Positions 62,765 through 64,000 of a stretch of 64,000 nucleotides of DNA are shown here, piece after piece (the stretch's first letter is position 1; each line of letters begins with the position of its first letter). This stretch comes from Desulfopila aestuarii DSM 18488 (GTDB lineage Bacteria; Desulfobacterota; Desulfobulbia; Desulfobulbales; Desulfocapsaceae). Location: the NCBI RefSeq assembly GCF_900143695.1, contig NZ_FRFE01000003.1:1-64000 (forward strand), written 5' to 3'. The translations under genes were made by a program, and so were the position numbers. Under the pieces are notes generated by a model. It saw only the letters and a program-made list of their open reading frames with translations, had not been told where the DNA came from and did no database searches.

Positions 62765-64000
62765 GATGCAGCTTCTATCGCATTGCCTTTGGCCAAAAGT
62801 TCCCTGGCCCAGGCGTGGGTCTGTTCGGTGGCGGAATCACCTGCCAGCATTCGTGCCAGCTCCGTCACGCGATGACTGTTTGAGAGTCGTACAACCGTCG
62901 ACTGGGTTCTGCCGTCTTCCACCGTTTTTGCCACCTGGAAATGGAGATTGCCGTGTGCGGCTATCTGTGGCAGGTGAGTAATACAGAAAACCTGATGATG
63001 GCCCGCCAGCTCACGTATTTTCCTCGCCACAGCCTCGGCCGCCTCGCCACCGATGCCGGCATCGACCTCGTCGAAGATGACAGTGTCCACCATATCCCGC
63101 TGGGCCAGCAGACATTTCATGGCCAGCATCAGTCGTGACAGCTCGCCACCGGAAGCAACTTTTGCCAGTGGCCTCGCTGGTTCACCGGGATTAGCAGCAA
63201 AGAAAAATTCGATGCGATCCCAGCCACTGGCCCGCAGGGTATCGACCGTTCTCTCAACCTCCTGACTCTGCACCACAAATCCAGCCTGATAAAAGGCAAG
63301 CGATGCGAGTTCACGGGCCATGGCTGTTTCCATATCCGCCGCCGCCTCTTTTCTGTGGGTGGAGAGTACGGCGGCAGCAGCGCACAGCTGTTTTTCCAAC
63401 TCGGCAACCTCACGAGTCAAGGCCTCGACCTCACGGTCCATATTTTCGATCCGGTTCAGTTCCGCCCGAGCTTCATCAGCAAAAGCCAACACCTGCTCCA
63501 GAGTTTCACCATATTTTCGCTTCAGACCATGAAGGCTATCCAACCGCTCACTCACCTGTTCAAGACGCAACGGGTTGCACTCGAGATTGTCACGATAATG
63601 GCGCAGCTCTGTAGCATAATCTTCAGCAAGAAAGGTATAACCGCCCAACTCCTCGGCCATCTTCTCCGCCTGGGGATCAAGGCTCACCAATTGTTCCATA
63701 TTACGCCGAAGCGTTGACATGGCGTCGAGAATCTCATCTGACAAGAGGCGATAACTCTCCTGACTGATCTTGATCAATTGGTCTGCACTCTTCAGCCGTT
63801 TCTTTTCCGCCGCCAGTTCTTCGTCTTCACCGGGTTTTGGGTCGGCCTGCTCGATCTCCTCCAGCTGAAAAGCAAGAAAATCGCGCCGCTGTTCCTTGTC
63901 CTGTTCACGGCGAAGCAACTCGGTCAACGCCTCCCTCCGTTTCTGCCAATGGGCAAACATCTCACTAAACCCATGCCGTTCGCCCCAGAGATCACCATAG
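62761..64000 (-). CDS. recN: DNA repair protein RecN, C-terminal part (N-terminus beyond the right edge)
   Basis: RecN is an SMC-like ATPase in double-strand break repair. The visible part, about 412 codons, contains the end of the coiled-coil arms, an ABC signature KVASGGELSRLMLAMK and Walker B VIFDEVDAGIGGEAAEAV, then the H-loop region ITHLPQIA. The frame continues beyond 64000, reading YGDLWGERHGFSEM upstream of the first internal ATG (63960), as in full-length RecN. The Walker A motif lies outside the window. The 3' end overlaps the PP-loop gene by 4 nt. Confidence 0.95.
   Translation of the reverse strand, partial: YGDLWGERHGFSEMFAHWQKRREALTELLRREQDKEQRRDFLAFQLEEIEQADPKPGEDEELAAEKKRLKSADQLIKISQESYRLLSDEILDAMSTLRRNMEQLVSLDPQAEKMAEELGGYTFLAEDYATELRHYRDNLECNPLRLEQVSERLDSLHGLKRKYGETLEQVLAFADEARAELNRIENMDREVEALTREVAELEKQLCAAAAVLSTHRKEAAADMETAMARELASLAFYQAGFVVQSQEVERTVDTLRASGWDRIEFFFAANPGEPARPLAKVASGGELSRLMLAMKCLLAQRDMVDTVIFDEVDAGIGGEAAEAVARKIRELAGHHQVFCITHLPQIAAHGNLHFQVAKTVEDGRTQSTVVRLSNSHRVTELARMLAGDSATEQTHAWARELLAKGNAIEAAS

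Noticed and set aside
1-64000. CRISPR arrays, prophage or integrated plasmid modules, restriction or toxin-antitoxin cassettes
   Set aside because: No repeat-spacer pattern, integrase, capsid or partition genes were seen. Apart from the left margin the window looks like ordinary chromosome.

Overview
The window looks like chromosome from an anaerobic Gram-negative bacterium, most likely a sulfate- or sulfur-metabolising member of the Desulfobacterota (Desulfobulbales-like). The reasons are a single-chain pyruvate:ferredoxin oxidoreductase, a CoA-disulfide/persulfide reductase fused to rhodanese, many two-component and c-di-GMP proteins, and the overall flavour of the housekeeping genes. The assignment rests on gene content and protein style, not on a marker-gene tree. 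Moderate GC, tight packing and many 1-4 nt gene overlaps are typical chromosomal features.

Layout. 1-4.7 kb is an accessory margin: the 5' part of an IS256-family transposase runs off the left edge, followed by two tandem hairpins, an orphan receiver protein, a sodium:solute symporter plus glutaminase pair, a small membrane protein, an IS30-family transposase remnant and a tRNA-Arg(CCG). 4.8-8.8 kb carries HNH nuclease, folC and a UvrD/PcrA helicase. 9-17.4 kb is a mix of signalling (diguanylate cyclase, hybrid histidine kinase), NagZ, a tandem TM2 protein, a YbeD-like protein and a PabB-PabC fusion. 17.4-21.8 kb is the pyruvate:ferredoxin oxidoreductase gene behind a long leader. 21.9-32.6 kb holds a YkgJ-type cysteine-cluster protein, a PHP phosphatase, a HEAT-repeat/receiver fusion, a persulfide reductase-like enzyme, and a compact radical SAM - histidine kinase - FetA - FetB operon.

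32.7-48.5 kb is the division and cell wall (dcw) cluster, all on the minus strand, read in the order mraZ, rsmH, ftsL, ftsI-like, murE-murF fusion, mraY, murD, murG, murC, ftsQ, ftsA, ftsZ. It starts with a near-consensus sigma70 promoter followed by four 10-bp MraZ-box repeats. It has three peculiarities. There is no ftsW between murD and murG, which overlap by 4 nt. MurE and MurF are one 1020-residue chain. The FtsI-position protein keeps the class B PBP architecture and a PASTA-like tail, but all three transpeptidase motifs (SxxK, SxN, KTG) have been replaced. The loss of ftsW together with a pseudo-transpeptidase in the ftsI slot is the most notable signal in the window: it suggests that the septal FtsW-FtsI synthase pair has been re-engineered or moved elsewhere in this lineage.

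48.9-55.2 kb carries panB and the cca - rlmE - yebC - ruvC - ruvA - ruvB series on the minus strand. 55.4-64 kb contains a dihydrouridine synthase, a second YkgJ-like protein, a nitroreductase, a GGDEF-EAL protein, an auxin-efflux-type carrier, a PP-loop tRNA-thiolation-like protein and the C-terminal part of recN, which runs off the right edge.
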